Shown: positions 53,385 through 63,656 of the stretch, piece after piece
How positions within the stretch are numbered: position 1 is the stretch's first letter
Layout: each line of letters opens with the position of its first letter
NCBI GenBank assembly: GCA_903970165.1
Contig: CAJCHZ010000004.1
Coordinates: 1-64,000 of the forward strand
Origin: Betaproteobacteria bacterium
Lineage (GTDB): Bacteria > Acidobacteriota > Terriglobia > Acidiferrales > UBA7541
Length of the DNA: 64,000 nucleotides
Direction: 5' to 3'
The notes under the pieces: generated by a model
Database searches by the model: none
Told to the model about the DNA's origin: nothing
Seen by the model: only the letters and a program-made list of their open reading frames with translations
Program-made: the position numbers and the translations under genes

Positions 53385-53840
53385 TTGAGTTCACACACGC
53401 TATCGCTGGAAGAGACAACGATCCACATCGCGCAGGAAATTGAAGTGCGCGCATCCATCAGCGTCGCGTTCGCCGCGCTGCTCGATCAGCTTGGGCCGTT
53501 CAACGAGACCGAAGTGGACAAGCCCATGCCCATGAAGCTGGAAGCGTGGCCGGGCGGCAGATGGTATCGCGACCTGGGAAACAACAACGGCCATTACTGG
53601 GGGACTGTCCAAGCGATCAAGAAGCCCACGCTGCTGGAAATCTGGGGACCGCTCTTCATGTCCAATCCGGTAACGAACAATATTCAATATCGGCTGAAGG
53701 AATCGGGCGGCGTCACGCTAATCACGTTCCGCCATCAGGCGTTTGGCTTGATTCTGGAAGAATATCGAAAGTCCAAAGAAGGCTGGGATCATATCCACGA
53801 GATGGTAAAACAACGCGCCGAAGCCCCGAAGCCGCATTGA
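53385..53840 (+). CDS. SRPBCC (AHSA1/START-like) protein
   Basis: A 151-residue hydrophobic-pocket protein from TTG 53385 with AGGAGG five bases upstream. AQEIEVRASISVAFAALLDQLG opens the fold; LEAWPGGRWYRDLGNNNGHYWGTVQAIKKPTLLEIWGPLF is the conserved middle. The ligand is unknown. Pairing with ArsR regulators is a recurring bacterial arrangement. Confidence 0.88.
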   Translation: MSSHTLSLEETTIHIAQEIEVRASISVAFAALLDQLGPFNETEVDKPMPMKLEAWPGGRWYRDLGNNNGHYWGTVQAIKKPTLLEIWGPLFMSNPVTNNIQYRLKESGGVTLITFRHQAFGLILEEYRKSKEGWDHIHEMVKQRAEAPKPH

Positions 53841-53874
53841 GTTGCGGGCGAATAAGAAGTTCAGAGAGGGAAAT

Positions 53875-54021
53875 ATGTGCCCAGTATGCATCGCAAGCGC
53901 AGTAGCCGTGGCCGCTGGAACGGGGTCAACTGGGGGAATACTGGCGGTGTGCATCGGCAAGTTTAGAAAATTTTTCAAGCCGAGTGGTCTCGGTCTGTTT
54001 CAGAAAATTAAGGAGAAATAA
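53875..54021 (+). CDS. 48-residue CPVC small membrane protein
   Basis: ATG 53875, preceded by GAGAGGG, opens a 48-residue frame beginning MCPVCIASAVAVAAGTGSTG. It then has a hydrophobic stretch (GGILAVCIGKF) and a basic tail (RKFFKPSGLGLFQKIKEK). The C-x-x-C pair at the N-terminus could bind metal or form a redox disulfide. The stop TAA at 54019-54021 is one base before the DUF899 start, and AGGAG inside its last codons is that gene's ribosome site, so it is translated as part of the operon. The function is unknown. Confidence 0.75.
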   Translation: MCPVCIASAVAVAAGTGSTGGILAVCIGKFRKFFKPSGLGLFQKIKEK

Positions 54022-54022
54022 A

Positions 54023-54808
54023 ATGGCAACCAGCAAGGAGGCAAAGATGGATAACGAGAAAGCGCAACTCGTAATAAACAAACCACCCATCGTGTCGGCG
54101 CAGGAGTGGGAGGCTGCTCGCCAGCAGCTCCTCGTTAAGGAGAAAGCCTTCACCCGTTCCCGTGATGCGCTGGCCGCCGAACGCCGTCGCATGCCCTGGC
54201 AGGCCGTGGAGAAGCAGTACGAGTTTGACGGGCCCAAGGGCAAGGTGAGCCTGCTTGATTTGTTCGAGGGCCGCCTCCAACTGATCCTCTACCGCGCTTT
54301 CTTCGAGCCCGGCGTCTTCGGCTGGCCCGATCATGCCTGCCGCGGCTGCTCCTTCGGCGCCGATCAAGTTGCCCACCTCTCCCATCTAAACTCCCGCGAT
54401 ACTACGCTGGCGTTTGCCTCCCGCGGGTCGCAGAAGGACATCGAGCGCCTAAAGGCGCGGATGGGCTGGACGATGCCGTGGTACACCATCACGGATAATT
54501 TCGACACCGACTTCGGAGTGAACGAGTGGCACGGCCACAACGTGTTCATCCATGACGGCGACAAAATATTCCGCACCTACTTCATTAACAACCGCGGCGA
54601 CGAAGCTATGGGCAGCACCTGGAACTATCTGGACATGACTCCGCTCGGGCGTCAGGAGAAGTGGGAAGACTCACCAGAGGGTTACCCGCAGAGTGAGCCG
54701 TACAAGTGGTGGAACTGGCACGACCAATATGCCCCTGCCGCCGCGCCCGACCCGGGGTGGGTCAAAGTGCTAGACGCCGCCGGCGTGCCGGTGAAACTCA
54801 ATGACTAA
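54023..54808 (+). CDS. DUF899 thioredoxin-like family protein
   Basis: A 261-residue protein from ATG 54023 (AGGAG seven bases upstream). Conserved DUF899 blocks: EWEAARQQLLVKEKAFTRSRDALAAERRRMPW, DLFEGRLQLILYRAFF, HACRGCSFGADQV with a C-x-x-C, MGWTMPWYTITDNFDTDFGV and TWNYLDMTPLGRQE. The fold is thioredoxin-like; activity is unproven. It is the last gene of the ArsR unit; a hairpin follows at 54840. Confidence 0.92.
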   Translation: MATSKEAKMDNEKAQLVINKPPIVSAQEWEAARQQLLVKEKAFTRSRDALAAERRRMPWQAVEKQYEFDGPKGKVSLLDLFEGRLQLILYRAFFEPGVFGWPDHACRGCSFGADQVAHLSHLNSRDTTLAFASRGSQKDIERLKARMGWTMPWYTITDNFDTDFGVNEWHGHNVFIHDGDKIFRTYFINNRGDEAMGSTWNYLDMTPLGRQEKWEDSPEGYPQSEPYKWWNWHDQYAPAAAPDPGWVKVLDAAGVPVKLND

Positions 54809-54839
54809 TATTTGGACTTAAGTCCTTGCTTACGTTGCA

Positions 54840-54865
54840 GGCTGCCGTCGCGAGCGGCGGCAGCC
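54840..54865 (+). terminator. GC-rich hairpin after the DUF899 gene
   Basis: GGCTGCCG, ten-base loop, CGGCAGCC, 31 bases past the stop. There is no T run, so termination here would be weak or Rho-assisted. Confidence 0.4.
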
Positions 54866-55023
54866 GGAATGCTCGGAGCGGGCTCTGATCTGTTGCATTC
54901 GGAGGCCGTCGCGACTTGCTTCCATCCAGAAGCTAAGTCGGGATGAACTCCCAATCGAAGAGTTACCGTTCCCTACATCCTCTGGCTGTTGCGCGCTTCC
55001 GCTGCTACAATGCCTGCCAACAC

Positions 55024-56097
55024 ATGGCTGACTGGAAGCAGATTACCGCCCGCATTCGCCGGGCTCGCACCGGCAAAGACCCTGTCGGGCAACTTTCCAA
55101 TTTGTACGAAAAAACGCGCGACGCCATGGTGGCATTCGAGTTGGCCCGCTATTTCGAAACCGCGGGACAGAATGCGGAATCCGCCAAATGGTATCTGGCC
55201 GCCGCCGAACGTTTTCGCAGAGCCGATTGGAAAACCAAGGCGCAGGAAGCCGCCATCCGGCTTGGCGCAGAACCACCCGTCGTTGAGCCCGCAGCAGCAG
55301 CCGGTGATTTTCAACTGACACCGCCGCCGGTTGAAGCTGCTGAGCCGGCGCTCCCATTTGAGGAAACTTCGCCGCCAGCCGGATCTTCGGAAACTGCAGT
55401 CCAGCCGGAAACGGAAGACGCCTCTGCAAAATCAGGCTCTGCCGATTCTCCAGAAAAAAAGCGCCGCCGCCGTGGCCGTCGAGGTGGGCGCAACCGCAGA
55501 AAGGCCGAGCCAGCCAAATCCCCGGCAGCGGCCTCTTCCGCAACTCGCGACGCGGAGCCCGCGGTCCCAGCCAAGGGTTTGCCATCCAGAGTTTTCGACG
55601 AGCCCGCCGAACCCAAACCCCATCGCTCTTCAGAGAGCCGCGCCATCCCGGCGCTCCCTGTTGAACCCATTGGCGATCTCGGCCCCAGCGTCCGCGGTCG
55701 TTCCGGCGATCCCGGTCTTTCCTCGAGATTGTCTCTACTCGAAATGCAACTCCGCCGGTTGCTAACCTGTACGCCTGTAAAGCTCAATGACGCCGATCAC
55801 GCTCCCGTGGGTCCTGGCGTTTTCGTTCTTACCGATTCCGATCTCACCAGCTATTACTACGTCGAATCCTGCCAGACTCTGCGCATCGCCATAGGGAATC
55901 TCTTGCGCGGAGGTGCAAGCCGTCGCGGTGCCGACTCGTTGAAACCGCAACTCGCGGAGCATCTCGGCATTCCGGAAACGCGCGTCACAAAATATCTCGC
56001 CGATCATTGCGTTGTTCGCTGGCTCCAGCTCGACGAAGGCGCCTCGCACTTCGCTCACTTCGTCACCGCCGTAATCCGTCCCACGTTGAACGAATAG
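55024..56097 (+). CDS. Hypothetical protein with TPR-like N-terminus and basic linker
   Basis: A 357-residue protein. ATG 55024 is preferred over 54943 since TACAAT at 55006-55011 would start transcription about six bases before it. Residues 1-85 form helical repeat-like units (NLYEKTRDAMVAFELARYFETAGQNAESAKWYLAAAERFRRADWKTKAQEAAIRLG). Residues 90-245 are a low-complexity Pro/Glu/Ala linker with a basic patch KKRRRRGRRGGRNRRK. The C-terminal 110 residues are a conserved-looking domain (GPGVFVLTDSDLTSYYYVESCQTLRIAIGNLLRGG, then LAEHLGIPETRVTKYLADHCVVRWLQLDEGA). The basic patch suggests RNA or DNA contact. No family is recognised. Confidence 0.75.
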   Translation: MADWKQITARIRRARTGKDPVGQLSNLYEKTRDAMVAFELARYFETAGQNAESAKWYLAAAERFRRADWKTKAQEAAIRLGAEPPVVEPAAAAGDFQLTPPPVEAAEPALPFEETSPPAGSSETAVQPETEDASAKSGSADSPEKKRRRRGRRGGRNRRKAEPAKSPAAASSATRDAEPAVPAKGLPSRVFDEPAEPKPHRSSESRAIPALPVEPIGDLGPSVRGRSGDPGLSSRLSLLEMQLRRLLTCTPVKLNDADHAPVGPGVFVLTDSDLTSYYYVESCQTLRIAIGNLLRGGASRRGADSLKPQLAEHLGIPETRVTKYLADHCVVRWLQLDEGASHFAHFVTAVIRPTLNE

Positions 56098-56460
56098 CGA
56101 AAGCGTCTGCCACAATTTCTCCCACGGCGCTTCCCACTTGGAACACGACGCTTCCCAAAACGTGTAAACTGATAGCCCCTTCGTCCTGGAAGTAACCCCC
56201 TCCCCAATCCTCCAAAGCGACCGTTTAATGCTCCCAGAAACCGTTCAACCCCTATTTTGAACCATTCGACGTTTCCTGCTGGTATACCCTCCCCTTTACC
56301 TTCAAACTATAGGTGTACAAAGACTTAGTTGGACGTACCCGCTGTGCATGGTACGGTACGTCATACGTGCTTCAGGGCCCGGGGGGCAGTTAAGGGCCCG
56401 CTTTCATCTCAACGGTTAGCAGTTGGGCTGCATCTATTTGGAACTGGAGGCTACAGTTTT
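56098..56460. other. 363-base non-coding leader before the radical SAM gene
   Basis: No gene is seen on either strand. It holds pyrimidine-rich tracts (CCCCCTCCCC-type around 56197-56210 and 56288-56296), an imperfect GTACGGTAC repeat at 56351-56359, and GGGCCC at 56376 and 56393 that could pair. GGAGG at 56446-56450 is the ribosome site of the next gene. The promoter and perhaps a structured leader lie here. Confidence 0.45.
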
Positions 56461-58698
<2,238 letters not shown>

Positions 58699-58736
58699 TT
58701 CTTAGCCAGCTATCGGCGCAACCTATTCCGATTCAT

Positions 58737-58762
58737 ACGGCCCCTCCACACGGAGGGGCCGT
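58737..58762 (+). terminator. Strong terminator of the Tes-like gene
   Basis: An 11-bp stem ACGGCCCCTCC / GGAGGGGCCGT around loop ACAC, followed by TGGTTTTGGG, 39 bases after the stop. Confidence 0.85.
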
Positions 58763-59058
58763 TGGTTTTGGGCTCGACTTCGCGACATGAGTTTCCTTCA
58801 CAAGGTCGTTGAGCTCCATCGGACGGTTCGGTTCCTACTCTTGATGTTCCCGTCGCCCGGAACCCACGGCATAGAGTGCCGCCCACAGTGAGCCTAAGTC
58901 TTCTAGAAGCAACACTTGCGGCAAAGTCTGTAAGTGCTGATTCTAAATAGCTTACGGAGTATCCAAATCGTTTATCGACAACACTTACAAAAAACATAGG
59001 GGGGCCTGTTTTTCATTCGCCTCCTCATTTAAACTCCCATCCTCTAAGGACAGACGCG
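58763..59058. other. Non-coding gap before the SDR gene
   Basis: 296 bases with no convincing gene on either strand. AACACTTGC (58909 region) and AACACTTAC (58979 region) are near-repeats about 70 bases apart that could be regulator sites. A G run (GGGGGG) lies near 59000. Confidence 0.4.
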
Positions 59059-59802
59059 ATGGCTCAATTGGACCCGCCCCTGGCAAACCGCATCGCCCTC
59101 GTCACCGGCGCGAGCCGCGGGCTTGGCAAAGCTATCGCCCTGGCGTTGGCGGAAGCCGGCGCCGATGTTGTCGTCAACTATCACACACAGGCGGAGGCGG
59201 CCCATTCCGTGGCGCACGCCATTCGCGCAATGGGCCGGCGCGCCGTTGTGATTCACGCCGACGTATCCCGCAGCGCCGACGTCGACCACTTGGTCTCCAG
59301 CACGGAACAGGAACTTGGCCCCGTGGGCATTCTCGTCAACAACGCCGGCATCGCAAAAATCCTTCCCGCTGACCAGGTCACCGAGGAAATCTGGAACGAA
59401 TTTCTCCGGGTGAATCTGACCTCCGTTTTTCTGGTTACTCAGCGCGTCCTGCCCGCCATGCGCGCCGCGCGCTGGGGCCGCCTCATCCATCTCTCGTCTA
59501 TCGCCGCGCAATACGGCGGCATCGTCGGCCCCCACTACTCGGCGAGCAAGGCCGGCATCCTGGGCCTGATGCGTTCCTACGCCTCGCAATATGCCAAAGA
59601 GGGAATCACCTCGAACGCCATCGCCCCCGCACTGGTGGAAACCGATATGACCGCGGCCATTCCGAAGGACTACATGTCCCGCATTCCTGTCGGCCACTCC
59701 GGTGCGCCGGAGGAAGTCGGCCGCCTCGCCGTTTTGCTCGCCCAAAGCGACTTCATCACCGGCCAAACCCTTAACCCCAATGGCGGCATGTACCCAACTT
59801 GA
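59059..59802 (+). CDS. SDR-family oxidoreductase, FabG-like
   Basis: A 247-residue NAD(P)H-dependent reductase. Cofactor motif TGASRGLGKA at residues 16-25, NNAG at about 94, and catalytic Ser-Tyr-Lys in HLSSIAAQYGG...HYSASKAG. The ending GQTLNPNGGMYPT follows the classical 3-oxoacyl-ACP reductase pattern. Replacement of the usual V-D-G-G by N-P-N-G-G and no fab neighbours mean the substrate is uncertain. It stands alone. Confidence 0.92.
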   Translation: MAQLDPPLANRIALVTGASRGLGKAIALALAEAGADVVVNYHTQAEAAHSVAHAIRAMGRRAVVIHADVSRSADVDHLVSSTEQELGPVGILVNNAGIAKILPADQVTEEIWNEFLRVNLTSVFLVTQRVLPAMRAARWGRLIHLSSIAAQYGGIVGPHYSASKAGILGLMRSYASQYAKEGITSNAIAPALVETDMTAAIPKDYMSRIPVGHSGAPEEVGRLAVLLAQSDFITGQTLNPNGGMYPT

Positions 59803-59876
59803 GCCAGGAGATAGTGGGATGATCTTCAAAGCGGTTCCCTTGGCGGCCGTGGCAGTCTCACAAAGAATCGGTGCGG

Positions 59877-59891
59877 TATAATTGCTATAAT
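59877..59891 (+). promoter_or_regulatory. Twin TATAAT -10 boxes upstream of the fmdB-map group
   Basis: TATAAT at 59877-59882 and again at 59886-59891, nine bases apart, 20-30 bases before ATG 59912. They offer two overlapping start sites. No good -35 is seen. Confidence 0.55.
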
Positions 59892-59911
59892 GCTTTTGAT
59901 AGGACGCGACC

Positions 59912-60130
59912 ATGCCAATTTACGAATACGTTTGCGATGAGTGCAAAACGCAGTTTGAAAAGATTGTGATCAACAAGCAGCAGGAAATTGCTTGCCCCAA
60001 ATGTGCCAGCAAGAAAGCTACGATCCAGCTTTCTGTCTTCGCCACGGCCAACGGCGCCGCGAGCGGAGGGCCGTCCAGCTCTTCTTCCGGCGGCGGTGGC
60101 TGCTGCGGCGGTGGCTGCGGCTGCCACTAG
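59912..60130 (+). CDS. FmdB-family zinc-ribbon protein
   Basis: A 72-residue protein. MPIYEYVCDECKTQFEKIV with CDEC, then IACPKCASKKA with CPKC, forms the single zinc ribbon of the FmdB/CxxC_CxxC_SSSS family. The C-terminus is a Ser/Gly stretch ending GGGGCCGGGCGCH, a Cys-rich tail common in the family. Proposed as regulatory protein but unproven. AGGA lies before ATG 59912. It is first of fmdB-hypothetical-map. Confidence 0.92.
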   Translation: MPIYEYVCDECKTQFEKIVINKQQEIACPKCASKKATIQLSVFATANGAASGGPSSSSSGGGGCCGGGCGCH

Positions 60131-60136
60131 ACCGTC

Positions 60137-60685
60137 GTGGCCGCTTTCTTACTACTGACGATTCTCATAGGCAGCCTTGGTTTGTTGCGGGCTCCCGCAA
60201 CCGCGGAGGGGCAAGCCGAGGCTGGCAAAGTACGGCCCATGGTCCTGTCGGCCTGTGGGAAGCAAGGTTCCCACTTGAGGCGGGTTGGCTGGGGAAAGTA
60301 CGGCCTTCAGTTTGACGTCCCGGTAAATGAGGCGCGGATCTCCGGGGGAAAACCGGATGTGGACTATGTACGTTATGTGATCAAGCCTCTGAACGGAGAC
60401 GGCTACCTGGAACTGTGGTTCGGACCTATGGCGTTCAGTTCCGAACCCGACAAAGAGTTGCTGCTCAATTCCGTCCGAGTACAAAAACGGAAAGTCGTAA
60501 ACGTAACCGGCGAAGAGATTGGCCAGGACAGCTCGGGGAAAACAAAAACTGGAAAGATCTGGCGTCATACATTTTTCCTCGTCGGCGGAGCGGATGGCAC
60601 GCAATACGAATCCGTGCAAGAGAATGTTGAGCTGTTCAACCGCATCGTTGATTCGGCCTGTTTTGTTTCACCTCCTCGCACTTGA
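60137..60685 (+). CDS. Hypothetical exported protein
   Basis: A 182-residue protein from GTG 60137, six bases after fmdB. A signal peptide (MAAFLLLTILIGSLGLLRAPATA) is followed by a beta-rich domain (WGKYGLQFDVPVNEARISGGKPDVDYVRYVIKPLNGDGYLELWFGP). Two Cys (ACGKQG, SACFVSP) may form a disulfide. No family is recognised. Its stop is eight bases before map, so it belongs to that operon. Confidence 0.75.
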   Translation: MAAFLLLTILIGSLGLLRAPATAEGQAEAGKVRPMVLSACGKQGSHLRRVGWGKYGLQFDVPVNEARISGGKPDVDYVRYVIKPLNGDGYLELWFGPMAFSSEPDKELLLNSVRVQKRKVVNVTGEEIGQDSSGKTKTGKIWRHTFFLVGGADGTQYESVQENVELFNRIVDSACFVSPPRT

Positions 60686-60693
60686 GGTCTTTT

Positions 60694-61437
60694 ATGTCCA
60701 TCAATTCGCCTGAACAGCTTGAAAAACTCCGCGCGTGCGGGAGAATTGTCGCCAAAGCGCTGCGTGCGATGGCTGATGCTGTTCGTCCCGGCGTGACCAC
60801 TGCTGAGCTGAGTGCTATCGGCAGCAAGATTTTGGGCGACAATGGTGCGCAATCTTCTCCGCCGCTTGTCTACAATTTTCCGGGCGACGTGTGTATCAGC
60901 GTAAACGATGAAGTCGTGCATGGCATTCCTGGCGGCCGGTTAGTTCAGGCTGGCGATCTCGTCAAGCTCGATCTGACTGCCGTGAAAGATGGCTATCACA
61001 CGGACTCGGCCGTCAGCATTCAGGTCCCGCCCGCTCAGGAAAAATCCCGCGAGCTGGCTCATTGTGCCGAACGAGCGTTTCGTCAGGCGCTTACCGCCGC
61101 GCGCATCGGGAACCGCACTCGCGAGATAGGGCGTGCCGTTGAGCGCGAAGTGCGGCGACGCGGCTTTTACGTCATACGCGAACTTGGCGGACATGGCGTT
61201 GGCCGCACCATTCACGAACAGCCCAGCGTGCCCAATTTTGCCGACCCAATGGCCATACATACTTTGACCGATGGACTCGTCATTACGATCGAGCCCATCA
61301 TCGCCGCCACCACGGGCCGCGTCTCGCTTGACCGCGACGGCTGGACCGTTCGCACGGCCGATGGCAGCCTATCCGCGCATTACGAGCACACGATCGTCAT
61401 CACGAAAGGCGAGCCGATTCTGCTGACGGCGGCCTGA
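60694..61437 (+). CDS. map: Methionine aminopeptidase, type I
   Basis: A 247-residue enzyme removing the initiator Met from nascent proteins. ATG 60694 follows TGAGGTC; an earlier TTG at 60682 is less likely. Metal ligands: Asp in VKLDLTAVKDGYHTDSAV (two), His in GGHGVGRTIHEQP, Glu in TIEPII and Glu in AHYEHTIVITKGEPILLT. It is not next to the ribosomal-protein or secY genes where map often lies, suggesting a second paralogue. Confidence 0.95.
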   Translation: MSINSPEQLEKLRACGRIVAKALRAMADAVRPGVTTAELSAIGSKILGDNGAQSSPPLVYNFPGDVCISVNDEVVHGIPGGRLVQAGDLVKLDLTAVKDGYHTDSAVSIQVPPAQEKSRELAHCAERAFRQALTAARIGNRTREIGRAVEREVRRRGFYVIRELGGHGVGRTIHEQPSVPNFADPMAIHTLTDGLVITIEPIIAATTGRVSLDRDGWTVRTADGSLSAHYEHTIVITKGEPILLTAA

Positions 61438-61491
61438 GGCTGAGCACGCCAGAAGCCAAGCTCTTGAGACAAAACGCCGAGGCCAAACACC

Positions 61492-62133
61492 ATGCTCCCC
61501 AGCCACTCGCAACTTCTTTTCTTCCTCAGCGCCGCAGCACTGCTTATTGTCATCCCCGGGCCAGCGGTTTTTTACATCGTTGGACGCAGCATCGGGCAGG
61601 GGCGGGCGGCGGGTTTGGTTTCCGTGCTCGGGATTCACGTTGGCACGCTGATTCATGTGGCCGCGGCCGCTATCGGATTGTCCGCACTCCTTATGTCTTC
61701 GGCGTTTGCGTTCAGCGCCGTGAAATATTCGGGCGCGGCCTATCTCGTCTATCTGGGTGTCCAGAAACTTCGGCGCCGCGAATCCTTCGAAATTTCCCCA
61801 GCGGAACCTCAAACACGACTTCGCCGCGTCTTTGCAGACGGCATAATCGTTAACGTACTCAATCCCAAGACGGCCCTTTTCTTCTTCGCCTTTCTGCCCC
61901 AATTCGTTAACCCCGCGCGGGGCCATGTCCCCGTCCAGATTTTCCTTCTCGGCATGGTGATGATTACCATCGGCTTGGCCAGCGACACAGTGTGGTCGCT
62001 TTCAGCGGGTACAGTGGCGCAAGTATTTCGCCGCAATGCGCGCTGGATGCGCACGGAGCGCTACGTAAGCGGTGGCATCTTGATCTCACTGGGCGTAGCC
62101 ACGGCTTTGGCCGGTTCCGGCACCAGGAAGTAG
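61492..62133 (+). CDS. LysE/RhtB-family amino-acid exporter
   Basis: A 213-residue, six-helix inner-membrane protein. FFLSAAALLIVIPGPAVFYIVGRSIGQGRAAGLVSVLGIHVGTLIH contains the family signature P-G-P. FADGIIVNVLNPKTALFFFAFLPQFV is the second conserved block. It exports amino acids or homoserine-lactone-like compounds. It lies 54 bases after map on the same strand. Confidence 0.93.
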   Translation: MLPSHSQLLFFLSAAALLIVIPGPAVFYIVGRSIGQGRAAGLVSVLGIHVGTLIHVAAAAIGLSALLMSSAFAFSAVKYSGAAYLVYLGVQKLRRRESFEISPAEPQTRLRRVFADGIIVNVLNPKTALFFFAFLPQFVNPARGHVPVQIFLLGMVMITIGLASDTVWSLSAGTVAQVFRRNARWMRTERYVSGGILISLGVATALAGSGTRK

Positions 62134-62181
62134 CGGGCTGCGGCACTACATCGAGCCACCCTGGAGGCAGGTCTCTCCGAT

Positions 62182-63630
62182 TCAGTCGGGACTTATGTGC
62201 CAATCGAAAAATTTGCTGTCCTTGTCGAGGCGGAAAGCCAGCAACAAGGTTCGCTCCGCGAATGCGACGCGGTACTTGTAGACGCGCGCGCCGTTGTCTT
62301 CCGTGCGCTCGACCAGCTCAACTGATTTCAGATCGCCGAGAGCTTTCAGGAAATCGCTGACATTCTTGATTTTTTCGGCAGGCCAGTCATTTCTCTCTGT
62401 GGCCGTGAAGGAATCCAGGTTCGGATGGCCGGCGACCATATCCGCCAGAGTGGCTCGGAAAAGGGCCGTTACCTGCGGTTCATTATCGGGGATTGGTTTT
62501 AGTTCCACGGGTTTCACCGCGGGTAGATAAATTCCAGCGACCCCATGAGCAATTTTCTCGGGATCGGAATGGCCGGCATCGAGATTGGTGAGCACAACTA
62601 CCGTGAGCCGGTCATCCACGTAGCGCGAGATGTCCGTGGTAAAACCCTGCCAGGCACCGCCGTGCTGGATAAGCCGGTGACCATTTATCTCTTCCACGCC
62701 CCAGCCGAAGCCGTAGGGATAATGCTTGCCGTTGTTGAGCGTCACCGGTGTCCACATCTGCTCCAGGCTGGATTTCTTCAGCAGTTTTTCGGTGTAGAGG
62801 GCTGCGTCCCATTTTTCGAGGTCCAACACCGTGAAATACAAAGCTCCATCGGCCGTGGAATTAAATGTTGGGGAAACCCATTCCTGATTTTTCAGCTCAC
62901 CTTTCACCAGCCGATAGCCTGCCGCACGATGCGGAATAATGTCTTCTTCGCTGATCAGACGCGTGCTCGTCATCCCCAGCGGCTTGAAGATGCGCTCCTG
63001 GAGATAATCCGCATAAAATTTGCCGGTTAATTTGTGGAGCAGGAATCCGAGCAGCACATAGTTCGTATTGCGGTAATCCCATTTTTCGCCTGGCTGGAAA
63101 TCCAGGGGCATGGCCTTGATTTTCGCGTAGAGCTCGTCTTCCGTGAAATCCAGACGGAGATCAAAGGGTCCACCTGGCTTGCTGCGTTCTTCGGATTCAT
63201 ATTCGCTGAGGCCTGATGTATGTGTCAGGAGATTGCGAATTTTGATGTTCTTCCAGATGTCGGGGCCGTCCGAAAAATATTTCAGGACTGGATCATCCAA
63301 GCCGATTTTTCCCTCTTCCACGAGCATCAGGATGGCCGTTGCAACAAATTGCTTGCCGACCGAACCGGATTGGAAGAGCGTATCTGGCTTTACCGGTACG
63401 TCCCACTCGAGGTTTGCGAAGCCGTAGCCCTGCGCGCGCACAATCTTACCGTCTCGATAGACGCCCAAAGCGAGTCCCGGAATGTGCTGCTTTTTCATTT
63501 CGCCTCGGACCAGCGCGTCGACTTGAGCGTCCACTTGCGTGTCCTCCGGGGTTAGCGTCCCAGCTTTGGCTGCCAATAAGACCGCCAAGCAGCAAATTAC
63601 AAAGGCTCCGACCGCCAGTACTTTTCTCAC
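62182..63630 (-). CDS. Class-C beta-lactamase-type serine hydrolase, exported
   Basis: A 482-residue protein read from GTG 63630, where GGAGG lies seven bases upstream; an in-frame ATG at 63744 runs into the neighbouring gene. The signal peptide is VRKVLAVGAFVICCLAVLLAAKA. Catalytic motifs: S-V-G-K in FQSGSVGKQF, Y-R-N in WDYRNTNYVLLG and H-G-G in RLIQHGGAWQGF. A C-terminal 100-residue extension (FRATLADMVAGHPNLDSF...) is typical of esterase/peptidase members, so drug resistance need not be its role. Confidence 0.93.
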   Translation of the reverse strand: MRKVLAVGAFVICCLAVLLAAKAGTLTPEDTQVDAQVDALVRGEMKKQHIPGLALGVYRDGKIVRAQGYGFANLEWDVPVKPDTLFQSGSVGKQFVATAILMLVEEGKIGLDDPVLKYFSDGPDIWKNIKIRNLLTHTSGLSEYESEERSKPGGPFDLRLDFTEDELYAKIKAMPLDFQPGEKWDYRNTNYVLLGFLLHKLTGKFYADYLQERIFKPLGMTSTRLISEEDIIPHRAAGYRLVKGELKNQEWVSPTFNSTADGALYFTVLDLEKWDAALYTEKLLKKSSLEQMWTPVTLNNGKHYPYGFGWGVEEINGHRLIQHGGAWQGFTTDISRYVDDRLTVVVLTNLDAGHSDPEKIAHGVAGIYLPAVKPVELKPIPDNEPQVTALFRATLADMVAGHPNLDSFTATERNDWPAEKIKNVSDFLKALGDLKSVELVERTEDNGARVYKYRVAFAERTLLLAFRLDKDSKFFDWHISPD

Positions 63631-63656
63631 CGAGATTCCTCCAAAAATCCTGCTGA

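Noticed and set aside
58710..58997. Possible minus-strand 95-codon gene in the gap after the Tes-like gene
   Set aside because: Overlaps the strong terminator; no ribosome site and no family resemblance.
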